A DNA stretch of 64,000 bases from 4484-232 sp964486555 (GTDB taxonomy: Bacteria; Thermotogota; Thermotogae; Thermotogales; Thermotogaceae), in NCBI GenBank assembly GCA_964486555.1, contig CAZANP010000001.1, forward strand, positions 1-64,000, read 5' to 3'. Under the pieces are notes generated by a model. That model was not told the DNA's origin, ran no database searches, and was given only the letters and a program-made list of their open reading frames with translations. The position numbers and the translations under genes were made by a program. The stretch's first letter is position 1; every line of letters begins with the position of its first letter. This document shows, piece after piece, positions 36,136 to 43,870 of this stretch.

Positions 36136-37959
36136 CTAAATTTCGAAATTCTCTTTGAAAACGTTCGTGGTCTCTTCATCAATGTTACATATTCTCACAA
36201 GTTTAAGTGACGTATCAGGATGGTCATCTAAAAATTCTTTGATGGCTCTTGCAAATATGAGGGCCGCTCGTTCTTTAGGAAAACCAAATATACCTGTACT
36301 TATAGCAGGGATGGAGAGACTTTCCAATTTCAACTCATGAGCTCTCAAGAGAGCGTTGTATACAGCGTTTCTGAGTTTTTCATCTTCACCACTTTTCCCA
36401 CCTTTCCATACAGGACCAACTGTGTGTATCACATATTTTGCCGGTAATTTCCCCCCACCAGTTACAACGGCCTCTCCTGTGGGAACAGGACCATTTTTTC
36501 TCACTATTTCATCACTTTCCCTTTGTATCTCGTATCCTCCCGCTCTAACAATTGCCCCAGCAACCCCTCCTCCATGTTTTAAATGCTCGTTCGCTGCGTT
36601 GACGATTGCGTCCACCTTTTCTTTGGTGATATCTCCTTGAACGATCTGTATTTTCAAACCTTTGTACTCCATCTCTTTGACAACCATACTCTCACCTCCG
36701 TACTTCTCGGGCCATAGTTTCTTCAAAAGCTTCAGAAACTTTGCTTCCTCTCCAATGACTTTCGGCTTGTAAAAAACAGCATCTTTTAATCTTTCCGGTA
36801 GATAATTCATTTTAACAAAACCGCCGAAATCGTGAGGATATAAGTAACCTTCACCATAACCTCTTTCCTTCATCAGATCAGTCACCGGATTTCTGAGGAA
36901 CAAAGGTACGGGCTCTTGAGGATGTTCATTGAGTGTCTCCTTGACTTTTTGAATGGATTTATAGACACTGTTACTTTTGGGTGCAAGGGAAAGATAGATC
37001 ACAGCTTCAGCAAGGTTCAACACACATTCGGGAAGTCCAACGAGTTCCACCGCCTGGGCAGCGTTGACCGCTATGATGAGAGCAAAGGGATCTGCAAGTC
37101 CTATATCTTCGCTTGCAAGTATCACCATTCTTCTTGCAATGAACCTTGGATCTTCCCCGTTTTCTATCATCCTGACCATGTAATAGAGAGCGGCGTTTGG
37201 ATCACTCCCTCTCATACTTTTTATGAAAGCCGAAGCCAGGTCGTAATGTTCCTCCTTCGAGTAACTGTAGATTCTCTTGTCGATGAGAGAAAGATCTTTT
37301 AACGTGATCCTGCTCTTATTCATGGATCTGGCCATTTGACAGACTATTTCCAAGGTATTCAAGGCAATCCTTGCGTCTCCTCCAGATGTTTCTGCAATTC
37401 TTTTCAAAGCCTCTTCATCAACCTGAATTGATGATAGCTCTTTATCTTTCTCCAAAGCTTTTTGAAGGATGGCTTTGATATCCCCAGTGTCCAAGGGCTT
37501 GAAAAACAGAACTCTACATCTTGAAAGGAGAGCTGGTATTACCGAGAAACTCGGATTCTCCGTTGTGGTACCGATCAAAACGACAGTACCCATTTCAACA
37601 TGATTCACGAGGACTGTCTGTTGGTTCTTGTTGAGCCTATGAATTTCATCTATGAAGAGATACGTTTTTACTCCGTGCCTTTTGAGCTCTTCAGCTCTTC
37701 TCAATATCTTCTTCAATTCTGAGACACCATGAACGGCGGCACTTATCCAGTGAATCTCCCCTTTCAAATACTTTTTCATCAGATTCAAAACGGAGCTTTT
37801 TCCACAACCAGGGGGACCATAAAGTATAGCGGGGAACATCTCCCCGCTTTTCAGTATCTTCCTCAGGATACCGTTTTCTCCGAAAAGATGGTCCTGCCCC
37901 AGAAAATCATCGAAATCCTCTGGTCTTACCCTTTCAGGAAGAGGTTTTAAAGTACTCAA
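36136..37959 (-). CDS. Fusion of RarA/MgsA AAA+ ATPase and an ADP-ribose-binding macrodomain
   Basis: About 607 residues. The N-terminal 420 are a RarA (MgsA/WRNIP1) AAA+ protein: RPEDFDDFLGQDHLF, Walker A YGPPGCGKSS, Walker B LFIDEIHRLNKNQQ, sensor GTTTENPSF and the C-terminal tetramerisation region. A macrodomain follows from about residue 435 (IVQGDITKEKVDAIVNAANE, HGGGVAGAI, IPAISTGIFGFPKERA). RarA acts at stalled replication forks; macrodomains bind or remove ADP-ribose. The same fusion is known in T. maritima (TM0508). I use the TTG at 37959 four bases after GGAGG; a TTG at 37983 is before the site. Overlaps galE. Confidence 0.9.
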   Translation of the reverse strand: MSTLKPLPERVRPEDFDDFLGQDHLFGENGILRKILKSGEMFPAILYGPPGCGKSSVLNLMKKYLKGEIHWISAAVHGVSELKKILRRAEELKRHGVKTYLFIDEIHRLNKNQQTVLVNHVEMGTVVLIGTTTENPSFSVIPALLSRCRVLFFKPLDTGDIKAILQKALEKDKELSSIQVDEEALKRIAETSGGDARIALNTLEIVCQMARSMNKSRITLKDLSLIDKRIYSYSKEEHYDLASAFIKSMRGSDPNAALYYMVRMIENGEDPRFIARRMVILASEDIGLADPFALIIAVNAAQAVELVGLPECVLNLAEAVIYLSLAPKSNSVYKSIQKVKETLNEHPQEPVPLFLRNPVTDLMKERGYGEGYLYPHDFGGFVKMNYLPERLKDAVFYKPKVIGEEAKFLKLLKKLWPEKYGGESMVVKEMEYKGLKIQIVQGDITKEKVDAIVNAANEHLKHGGGVAGAIVRAGGYEIQRESDEIVRKNGPVPTGEAVVTGGGKLPAKYVIHTVGPVWKGGKSGEDEKLRNAVYNALLRAHELKLESLSIPAISTGIFGFPKERAALIFARAIKEFLDDHPDTSLKLVRICNIDEETTNVFKENFEI

Positions 37960-38857
37960 CAGTCCTCCTGAGCCCTTCTTCAAGGCTCACCTTTGGCTCC
38001 CAATCCAGAATCTCTTTAGCTTTCGAGCAATCCAGTATACTCTTTCTAACATCGCCTTTTCTTGGTGGCGCATATTCAGGTTCATCTGAATACCCTGTTA
38101 TGCTTTTCAACATCTTGAAAAGCTCATTCACCGTTGTTCCTCTACCCGTACCTATGTTCAATACCACATTTTTTCCTTTCTCCATGGCTAAAATGTTGGC
38201 TCTTACGACGTCGTCAACGTAAACGTAATCTCTAACGTATTCACCATCTCCAAATATGGTGACCTTTTCTCCCTTGAGCATTCTATTTGTGAATATAGCA
38301 ACAACACCAGCCTCTCCGTAAGGGTCTTGTCTAGGCCCGTAAACGTTGGAATACCTCAAGGATACATATTCCAAACCGTATTCTTTGCTGAAGAAATCAA
38401 GGTATCTTTCCACCGAGAGTTTCGCTATACCGTAAGGAGAGATCGGATTGGGGATTTCCGTTTCAGGTGTTGGAATCTTCACGTTGTCTCCGTAGATCGC
38501 TCCCCCTGTGGACGAGAATATGAACTTTTTAGCTCCATACTTGACGGATTTCTGGAGGAGAACTAATGTTCCCAGTATATTTGCTCTAGCATCTTCCACA
38601 GGATTTCTGACAGAAACACTCACGCTGGATTGCGCTGCAAGGTGAAAGACGTATACAGGCTTATGAAGCATGAAAACTCTTTCCATCATTTCCTCGTCTT
38701 CAACACTTTGCTGATAGAAAAGGGCGTTCGGGTTGAGATTTTCGATTTTTCCTGTTGATAAGTTATCGACAACAATGGGGGAGAGGCCTTCTTTCAACAA
38801 TCCCTCGACCACGTGTGATCCTATGAAGCCCGCTCCCCCCGTTACCAAGACGTTCAT
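37934..38857 (-). CDS. galE: NAD-dependent sugar-nucleotide epimerase (UDP-glucose 4-epimerase-like)
   Basis: Extended short-chain dehydrogenase, 307 residues, interconverting UDP-glucose and UDP-galactose or similar. The Rossmann loop is VTGGAGFIGSH at residues 5-15; the catalytic triad has SSTGGAIYG and YGIAK near residue 146. SLRYSNVYGPRQDPYGEAGVVA near residue 170 is the substrate loop. Overlaps the DtxR-like gene by ATGA. Substrate within the epimerase family cannot be fixed by eye; galactose-nucleotide supply for the envelope is likely. Confidence 0.88.
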   Translation of the reverse strand: MNVLVTGGAGFIGSHVVEGLLKEGLSPIVVDNLSTGKIENLNPNALFYQQSVEDEEMMERVFMLHKPVYVFHLAAQSSVSVSVRNPVEDARANILGTLVLLQKSVKYGAKKFIFSSTGGAIYGDNVKIPTPETEIPNPISPYGIAKLSVERYLDFFSKEYGLEYVSLRYSNVYGPRQDPYGEAGVVAIFTNRMLKGEKVTIFGDGEYVRDYVYVDDVVRANILAMEKGKNVVLNIGTGRGTTVNELFKMLKSITGYSDEPEYAPPRKGDVRKSILDCSKAKEILDWEPKVSLEEGLRRTVEYFKTSS

Positions 38858-39369
38858 TCCTCTTCCTCCTCTTCTTCATGTTCGACTTTCTTGACCTCTT
38901 CAGGAACTTCAGATATCTTCGCCAATCTTCTACTTTCCTCTATGAACTCCTTGAGTTTGAACGCTTTGTCTTCATCGAAATCTATAATGACGTTGTAGAA
39001 TTTCCTCATTCTCTCTCTTATCTTAGTATCCATAAAATGTGAAAAATGCCTTGCGAGTTTTTCAGCAACTGGAAGTTGAATTCCCATTATGTAATGGAAG
39101 AAATTTTTCAGCCTTTCCTGAGTCGCTTTTATGGATCTTGCTTTTCTCTTCCCCTTTTGAGTTAAAACGATCAAACCATACTTTTCGTATTCTATATACC
39201 CAAGTTCTGCCAACCTTTTGACAGCGTTGGTAACACTGGGTAGACTCACACCCATCTTCTTCGCTATCGTGCTGACGCGCGCTGCAGGTTGCTTTTGCTG
39301 GATTTCGTAGATCACAGCTAGATAATCCTCAAGAGCCGGGGTAAGGCTTTTCTTTCTTCCTCTTGGCAT
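38854..39369 (-). CDS. DtxR-family regulator with altered metal site and acidic tail
   Basis: 171 residues. The N-terminal winged helix (ARVSTIAKKMGVSLPSVTNA) and dimerisation region fit the DtxR/MntR family. Aligned by eye, the ligand segment EACRWEHVM of DtxR is here RHFSHFM, so the Cys and Glu ligands are lost and only one His stays; the MntR H77 position is Gln. The protein ends in seven consecutive glutamates. The ATG follows AAAGGAGG; longer frames upstream overlap the DNA glycosylase gene. It may sense metal differently or not at all. Confidence 0.8.
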   Translation of the reverse strand: MPRGRKKSLTPALEDYLAVIYEIQQKQPAARVSTIAKKMGVSLPSVTNAVKRLAELGYIEYEKYGLIVLTQKGKRKARSIKATQERLKNFFHYIMGIQLPVAEKLARHFSHFMDTKIRERMRKFYNVIIDFDEDKAFKLKEFIEESRRLAKISEVPEEVKKVEHEEEEEEE

Positions 39370-39386
39370 TCGCAAAACCTCCTTTC

Positions 39387-39962
39387 TCAAGATTTCCCAG
39401 CGATTTCTTTCACTTTTTTTAAATCCTCGATCATGGCTTTGTAGAGATCCTTTCGTGTTCCTGCCCTCAGAAGGTAACTTGGATGGAAGGTTGGAAAAAG
39501 TATCTTCCCCCCAATCCATGGGATTTCTCTTCCTCTATACGAACTTATCGATACGTTTTTCTCCAAGAAAAATGAAAGTGCTGTTCCTCCTAATGCGACT
39601 ATAACCTTGGGGTTTATTATCTCTATTTGTGCATAAAGAAAATGAGCACACATCATTTGCTCCTCTTTCTTAGGTGTTCGGTTGTTTGGAGGTCTACACT
39701 TCACAACATTGCATATATAGACCTCTTCTCTTTTCAATCCCACCTCCTCCAACAATTTTGTGAGGAGTTGTCCAGCTCTCCCAACAAAAGGCCTTCCCGT
39801 TTTATCCTCTTCCTCTCCAGGTCCCTCTCCAACGAACATAATCGGACTGTCTAGACTTCCTTCACCAACGACAACGTTCGTTCTCGACATATGAAGGGGA
39901 CATGCTGTACATTTTTCAACCCTATCCTTAACGATCTCCATCAATTCCTCTTTTGTAAACAC
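39387..39962 (-). CDS. Uracil-DNA glycosylase, family 4 (Fe-S)
   Basis: Removes uracil from DNA, important at high temperature where cytosine deaminates fast; 191 residues. The 4Fe-4S cysteines are C18 and C21 (KCTACPL), C89 (VKCRPPN) and C105. The water-activating motif is GEGPGEEED near residue 46 and the DNA-intercalating motif is FPTFHPSYLLR near residue 160. This is the TMUDG type first described in T. maritima (TM0511). First gene of a unit with the DtxR-like, galE and RarA-macro genes. Confidence 0.95.
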   Translation of the reverse strand: MFTKEELMEIVKDRVEKCTACPLHMSRTNVVVGEGSLDSPIMFVGEGPGEEEDKTGRPFVGRAGQLLTKLLEEVGLKREEVYICNVVKCRPPNNRTPKKEEQMMCAHFLYAQIEIINPKVIVALGGTALSFFLEKNVSISSYRGREIPWIGGKILFPTFHPSYLLRAGTRKDLYKAMIEDLKKVKEIAGKS

Positions 39963-40056
39963 AACGCACTTTCCCCTTTCAAATTTGATAAAATCGAAAT
40001 GGCTTTAATCGAATTCGCTTTTATTATTCTAACACATAATTTCGAAAATAAAACAG

Positions 40057-40512
40057 GTGGTGATCGTCATTTTCAAATTCAGACTGGAAAAAATTCTGAA
40101 TTTGAGAAAAAGGGAGGAGAACTTACTTAAACATGAGATCTTCGATATCAGAAATCAAATACTCTTGATAGAGAAAGAATTAAGTGTGACAAGAAAAACG
40201 TTTAAAGAAAAAGCTGAGAATTTTTTAAATGCTCTGAAAGAAGGACTATCTGGCGAGGAAATAAGAGAACATCAAATCGAGCTCTATTTATGGAAAGAAC
40301 GTGAAAAGGAAATCTTAAAAAAGATAAAATCCTTAAGGAAAAAGGAAGAAGAGCTTCTGAACATCTATAAGGAAAAGAGAATGGAGAGGAGAATGATGGA
40401 AAAATTGAAAACAAGAAGGTATAAAAATTATCTTAGAGATATGGATCGTCTTTCAAGGAAACATATGGATGAAATTGCGGAAAGAAGGTTCTGGTGGGGA
40501 AGCAAGGGATGA
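40057..40512 (+). CDS. FliJ-like flagellar export chaperone
   Basis: About 150 residues, almost all charged coiled coil, with the FliJ opening FKFRLEKILNLRKREENLL. FliJ docks in the flagellar export ATPase. No start has a normal site: the GTGs at 40057 and 40060 overlap AGGTGGTGATC (40055-40065), a near-perfect Shine-Dalgarno, and the frame then reads ATT at 40069. An ATT start at 40069 (MFKFRLEK) is the best-spaced option. The C-terminus (RRFWWGSKG) overlaps the upstream extension of tldD. No other flagellar genes are in the window. Confidence 0.72.
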   Translation: MVIVIFKFRLEKILNLRKREENLLKHEIFDIRNQILLIEKELSVTRKTFKEKAENFLNALKEGLSGEEIREHQIELYLWKEREKEILKKIKSLRKKEEELLNIYKEKRMERRMMEKLKTRRYKNYLRDMDRLSRKHMDEIAERRFWWGSKG

Positions 40513-40526
40513 AAGGAGGTGTCTCT

Positions 40527-41969
40527 GTGAAAGAGATATTGGAGGAAGTGATCGATTTTCTAAGGAAGGAAAAAGTCGATTACGCAGATGTGAGGTACGA
40601 AAGGCATCTTGAGGAAGAGATCGTCAACGAAAATGGATTCTTGAAAACTTACACATTCAGCGAAGACCAAGGAGTGGGAATCAGGGTTCTGAAAAACGGT
40701 GGATGGGGTTTTTCCTCCACAGATAGGTTATCCAAGGACAACATACTGAGATCGGCAAGATTCGCTCTGGATATAGCAGAAACATCTTCTAAAAGGAGGG
40801 GAGAAGGTAGGGTGGCAGAAGAACCACCCTATGTTGATTCTTACAAAACACGGTATGAAAAAGATCCATTCGAGATTTCTAAGAGGGAAAAGGTTGAGCT
40901 CCTAAAGGAAGCTGTGATGAAGATGAAAGAAGTCGAGGGAATCGTCAAAGCCAGTGGTAGTCTGCGTTTTAGAAAGATTCAAAAACTTTTTTTGAATACA
41001 GATGGATCTGTGATAGAACAGGAGATAGTGATTTCCGGGGGAGGAATAGAGGCGTTCTCTGCGGGAAAAGAAGGGTTCCAGAAAAGATCGTACCCGAGTA
41101 GCTTTGGTGGGGATTTCGCCACCAGAGGATGGGAATTCATAGAGAGTATGGATCTCATAGGAAAAGCAGAAGAGACTGCACAAGAAGCGGTATCACTTCT
41201 TTCAGCTCCGGAAATAGAACCTGGAGAATACGATATCATCATAGGAGGATCTCAACTTGCCCTTCAAATACATGAATCTTGTGGTCATCCCTCAGAGCTC
41301 GACAGGGTTTTCGGTTCTGAGATAAGCTTTGCTGGAGGAAGTTTCTTGACACCTGATAAGCTCGGAAAGCTCAAATACGGGAGTGATATAGTGAACATAG
41401 TGGCTGATGCAACGGTGGAAGGTGGCCTTGGAAGTTTTGGTTACGATGACGAAGGAGTCAAAGCTCAGAAGAGTTTCATAGTTAAGGAGGGAATCTTTGT
41501 AGGATATCTCATGGATAGAGAGAGCGCCGCTAAATTGGGTCTCAGATCTAATGGAGCAGGTAGAGCTTCCAGCTGGAACAGGATACCCATAGTTAGGATG
41601 ACGAACATAAACCTTCTACCTGGAAATATGACGTTGGATGAGTTGATATCGGGAATAGACTACGGATTCCTTCTTGAAACCAACAAGAGCTGGTCCATAG
41701 ATGATATGAGAGTCAATTTCCAATTCGCCACAGAAATAGCATACGAGATAAAAGGAGGAAGATTGACAGGAAAGATTTTCAGAAATCCCGTTTACTATGG
41801 CACAACTGTTGATTTCTGGAATTCATGTGATGGAATAGCTAACGAGAAGTACTGGAGGGTTTGGGGAATTCCAAATTGTGGAAAGGGACAACCGATTCAG
41901 GTTATGCACGTGGGACACGGTGCGTCTCCTGCAAGATTCAGAAAAGTGAAAGTGGGGGTTGCAAAATGA
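40527..41969 (+). CDS. tldD: TldD metallopeptidase
   Basis: 480 residues, active subunit of the TldD/TldE (PmbA) protease that degrades unfolded peptides and trims modified peptides. The zinc motif is HESCGH near residue 246, within IGGSQLALQIHESCGHPSELD. The C-terminal beta-rich domain is typical. The GTG at 40527 follows AAAGGAGGTG; an ATG upstream lies inside the fliJ-like gene. It overlaps the partner gene by ATGA. Confidence 0.95.
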   Translation: MKEILEEVIDFLRKEKVDYADVRYERHLEEEIVNENGFLKTYTFSEDQGVGIRVLKNGGWGFSSTDRLSKDNILRSARFALDIAETSSKRRGEGRVAEEPPYVDSYKTRYEKDPFEISKREKVELLKEAVMKMKEVEGIVKASGSLRFRKIQKLFLNTDGSVIEQEIVISGGGIEAFSAGKEGFQKRSYPSSFGGDFATRGWEFIESMDLIGKAEETAQEAVSLLSAPEIEPGEYDIIIGGSQLALQIHESCGHPSELDRVFGSEISFAGGSFLTPDKLGKLKYGSDIVNIVADATVEGGLGSFGYDDEGVKAQKSFIVKEGIFVGYLMDRESAAKLGLRSNGAGRASSWNRIPIVRMTNINLLPGNMTLDELISGIDYGFLLETNKSWSIDDMRVNFQFATEIAYEIKGGRLTGKIFRNPVYYGTTVDFWNSCDGIANEKYWRVWGIPNCGKGQPIQVMHVGHGASPARFRKVKVGVAK

Positions 41970-43297
41970 GAGGAGAAAACTTCTATAGAGGGTTACTCAG
42001 AATTTTGAATGAGAAATTTGCAGGTCTGGAGTTTCTGGCAAACGCTTGGGAAAAAACTTCTGGACTGACAAGATTTTCGAAATCTAGGATTCATCAGAAC
42101 GTCCATGAAGAGAAGATAAACCTCACTATCCTCGTTACCAAGGATAACAAAATAGCAGTTGGAACGACTAACGACCTTTCAACAGATTCTCTTGAGAGAC
42201 TCAGAGAGAATCTCGAAGAGATTCTTAAAAATACTGAGGAACTTGACTACAAATTCGAACTGCCATCGCCCAGGATGGATTATCCCTACGAAAAAGTGGC
42301 AGAATCCGTGAAAAAAGCAACACCCGAAGACAGAGCCAAGATATTCGATGAAATAGTAAAGGTGGCGGAAGGTACGGATGTTTATGGATACGTCGGAACT
42401 TCCTTGGATGAGTTCTGCGTAATGTCTTCGAACGGTTTGTGTCTTTATACATGCATTTCGAGCTCTTCCTTCAATACCGTTGTAATGTGTGAAGATGGTT
42501 CAGGATACGCATCAGGGTCCTCATGGGATTTGAAAGAGCTTGATTGGGAAGAAAAAGTGAAAAAAGCTGTAGAAACAGCTAAGAAATCCAGGAAGCCGGT
42601 GGATATAGATCCAGGAAAGTACACCGTCATACTCTCTCCAGAAGCGGTTTCCGAAATAGTTCAGTACTTTGCCTATTTCGCTGCAAACGGTTATTATCAT
42701 GAGACCAAGACTAGTCCCTCTGTGAAGTTTTTAGGAAAAAAGATCGGGCCAGATGATTTGAATGTAGTAGATGATCCAGATTATCCGGGACAGATTCCCT
42801 TGGTTTTCGATATGTGTGGGATGAAGAGGGAAAGTTTCCCAATAATAGAAAACGGTGTTTTCAAAAATTTGATGTATGCCTACGGAACCGCTTTGAAATT
42901 TTCTAAAAAACCTACCCCTCATACGATAACTCTGGACAACTTGGACGTACCGTATCCCTTCAACCTCGTGATAAAACCTGGTAAAGCTTCATTGGAGGAT
43001 CTTTTGAAGAGCGTGGATAAAGGACTCTGGATCTCTAGATTTCATTACGTCAACCTGGTAGATCCCATGAATGCGATTTTCACAGGTATGACAAGAGATG
43101 GTACCTTCTTGATAGAGAAAGGGGAGATAACTAGGCCTGTAAAGAACATGAGATTTAACATTGGATTCTTCGATATGACAGGAAACATCACAGGTATCTC
43201 CAAAGAGTATTCAGCTGTTGCCACAGAATACGCACCAATAATTGCCCCGTACGTTAAAGTGGAAGATTTCAACTTCACTTCTAAAAGCGATCATTGA
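41966..43297 (+). CDS. pmbA: TldE/PmbA subunit
   Basis: 443 residues, non-catalytic partner of TldD. It lacks the HExxxH motif, as expected, and has the matching C-terminal fold (TPHTITLDNLD, LWISRFHYVNLVDPMNAIFTGMTRDG). A structure of the T. maritima homologue is known. The ATG overlaps the tldD stop, with GTGGGGGT upstream. A GC hairpin between it and the convergent gene ends the transcript. Confidence 0.94.
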   Translation: MRGENFYRGLLRILNEKFAGLEFLANAWEKTSGLTRFSKSRIHQNVHEEKINLTILVTKDNKIAVGTTNDLSTDSLERLRENLEEILKNTEELDYKFELPSPRMDYPYEKVAESVKKATPEDRAKIFDEIVKVAEGTDVYGYVGTSLDEFCVMSSNGLCLYTCISSSSFNTVVMCEDGSGYASGSSWDLKELDWEEKVKKAVETAKKSRKPVDIDPGKYTVILSPEAVSEIVQYFAYFAANGYYHETKTSPSVKFLGKKIGPDDLNVVDDPDYPGQIPLVFDMCGMKRESFPIIENGVFKNLMYAYGTALKFSKKPTPHTITLDNLDVPYPFNLVIKPGKASLEDLLKSVDKGLWISRFHYVNLVDPMNAIFTGMTRDGTFLIEKGEITRPVKNMRFNIGFFDMTGNITGISKEYSAVATEYAPIIAPYVKVEDFNFTSKSDH

Positions 43298-43302
43298 TTT
43301 GT

Positions 43303-43321
43303 GCGGGTGCCATGCACCCGC
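43303..43321. terminator. Bidirectional GC hairpin between pmbA and the convergent gene
   Basis: GCGGGTGC pairs with GCACCCGC around a CAT loop between the pmbA stop and the minus-strand stop at 43324. Both flanks lack long T tracts; a short GTTCATTT follows on the plus strand. Confidence 0.75.
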
Positions 43322-43323
43322 GT

Positions 43324-43857
43324 TCATTTATATTCTTTCATCAGGAATTCGATGGTTTCAGTTGATTCCGAGGTGAAGAATGGAGGTTCATTGAGTAAGA
43401 GATAGGAGTATCTCTTGCCTTGAGATGTTATTTCCAATGTTGAGGAAGTGATCCACATCAGATCATCTGCGTAGAACTCGACTTTCAGAAGATGTTTACC
43501 GGGCTTCCAGAATATGATGTGTTCTGTCCTTTTACCAGAAAGTTTTATATATACCTTTGGAACGTCATCTTTTACCAAAAACACTTCACATTTATTGGAA
43601 AATGCTGGTATCCTATCGATCATATCTCCTTCAAATATGACCTTGATTTCGTTTTTCCTTCCAGCGAACAGATAGAAATGTTCAGGTGATCCATCTTGAT
43701 CCATATCCAAGAAAAGATCAGCAGGAACATCGAGCTTCTCCATGTAAACCGCTGAGGGTTCTTCGTAAGGTAGATTATTTGCAAGGTAATTCATTAGAAC
43801 CACACCAGCTATGAAAGCCGATGCTATGACGAGACTAACAATCAGTGCGTTTCCCAT
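43324..43857 (-). CDS. Membrane-anchored extracytoplasmic protein of unknown function
   Basis: 177 residues: an N-terminal anchor or signal (ALIVSLVIASAFIAGVVLMNYL) and a beta-rich body. DLFLDMDQDGSPEHFYLF near residue 48 looks like a calcium-binding DxDxDG loop, as in surface repeat proteins. The RBS is GGGGGAGG. It lies 13 bases after the O-antigen ligase-like gene and ends the operon. I do not recognise a family. Confidence 0.75.
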   Translation of the reverse strand: MGNALIVSLVIASAFIAGVVLMNYLANNLPYEEPSAVYMEKLDVPADLFLDMDQDGSPEHFYLFAGRKNEIKVIFEGDMIDRIPAFSNKCEVFLVKDDVPKVYIKLSGKRTEHIIFWKPGKHLLKVEFYADDLMWITSSTLEITSQGKRYSYLLLNEPPFFTSESTETIEFLMKEYK

Positions 43858-43870
43858 AACCTCCCCCCTT

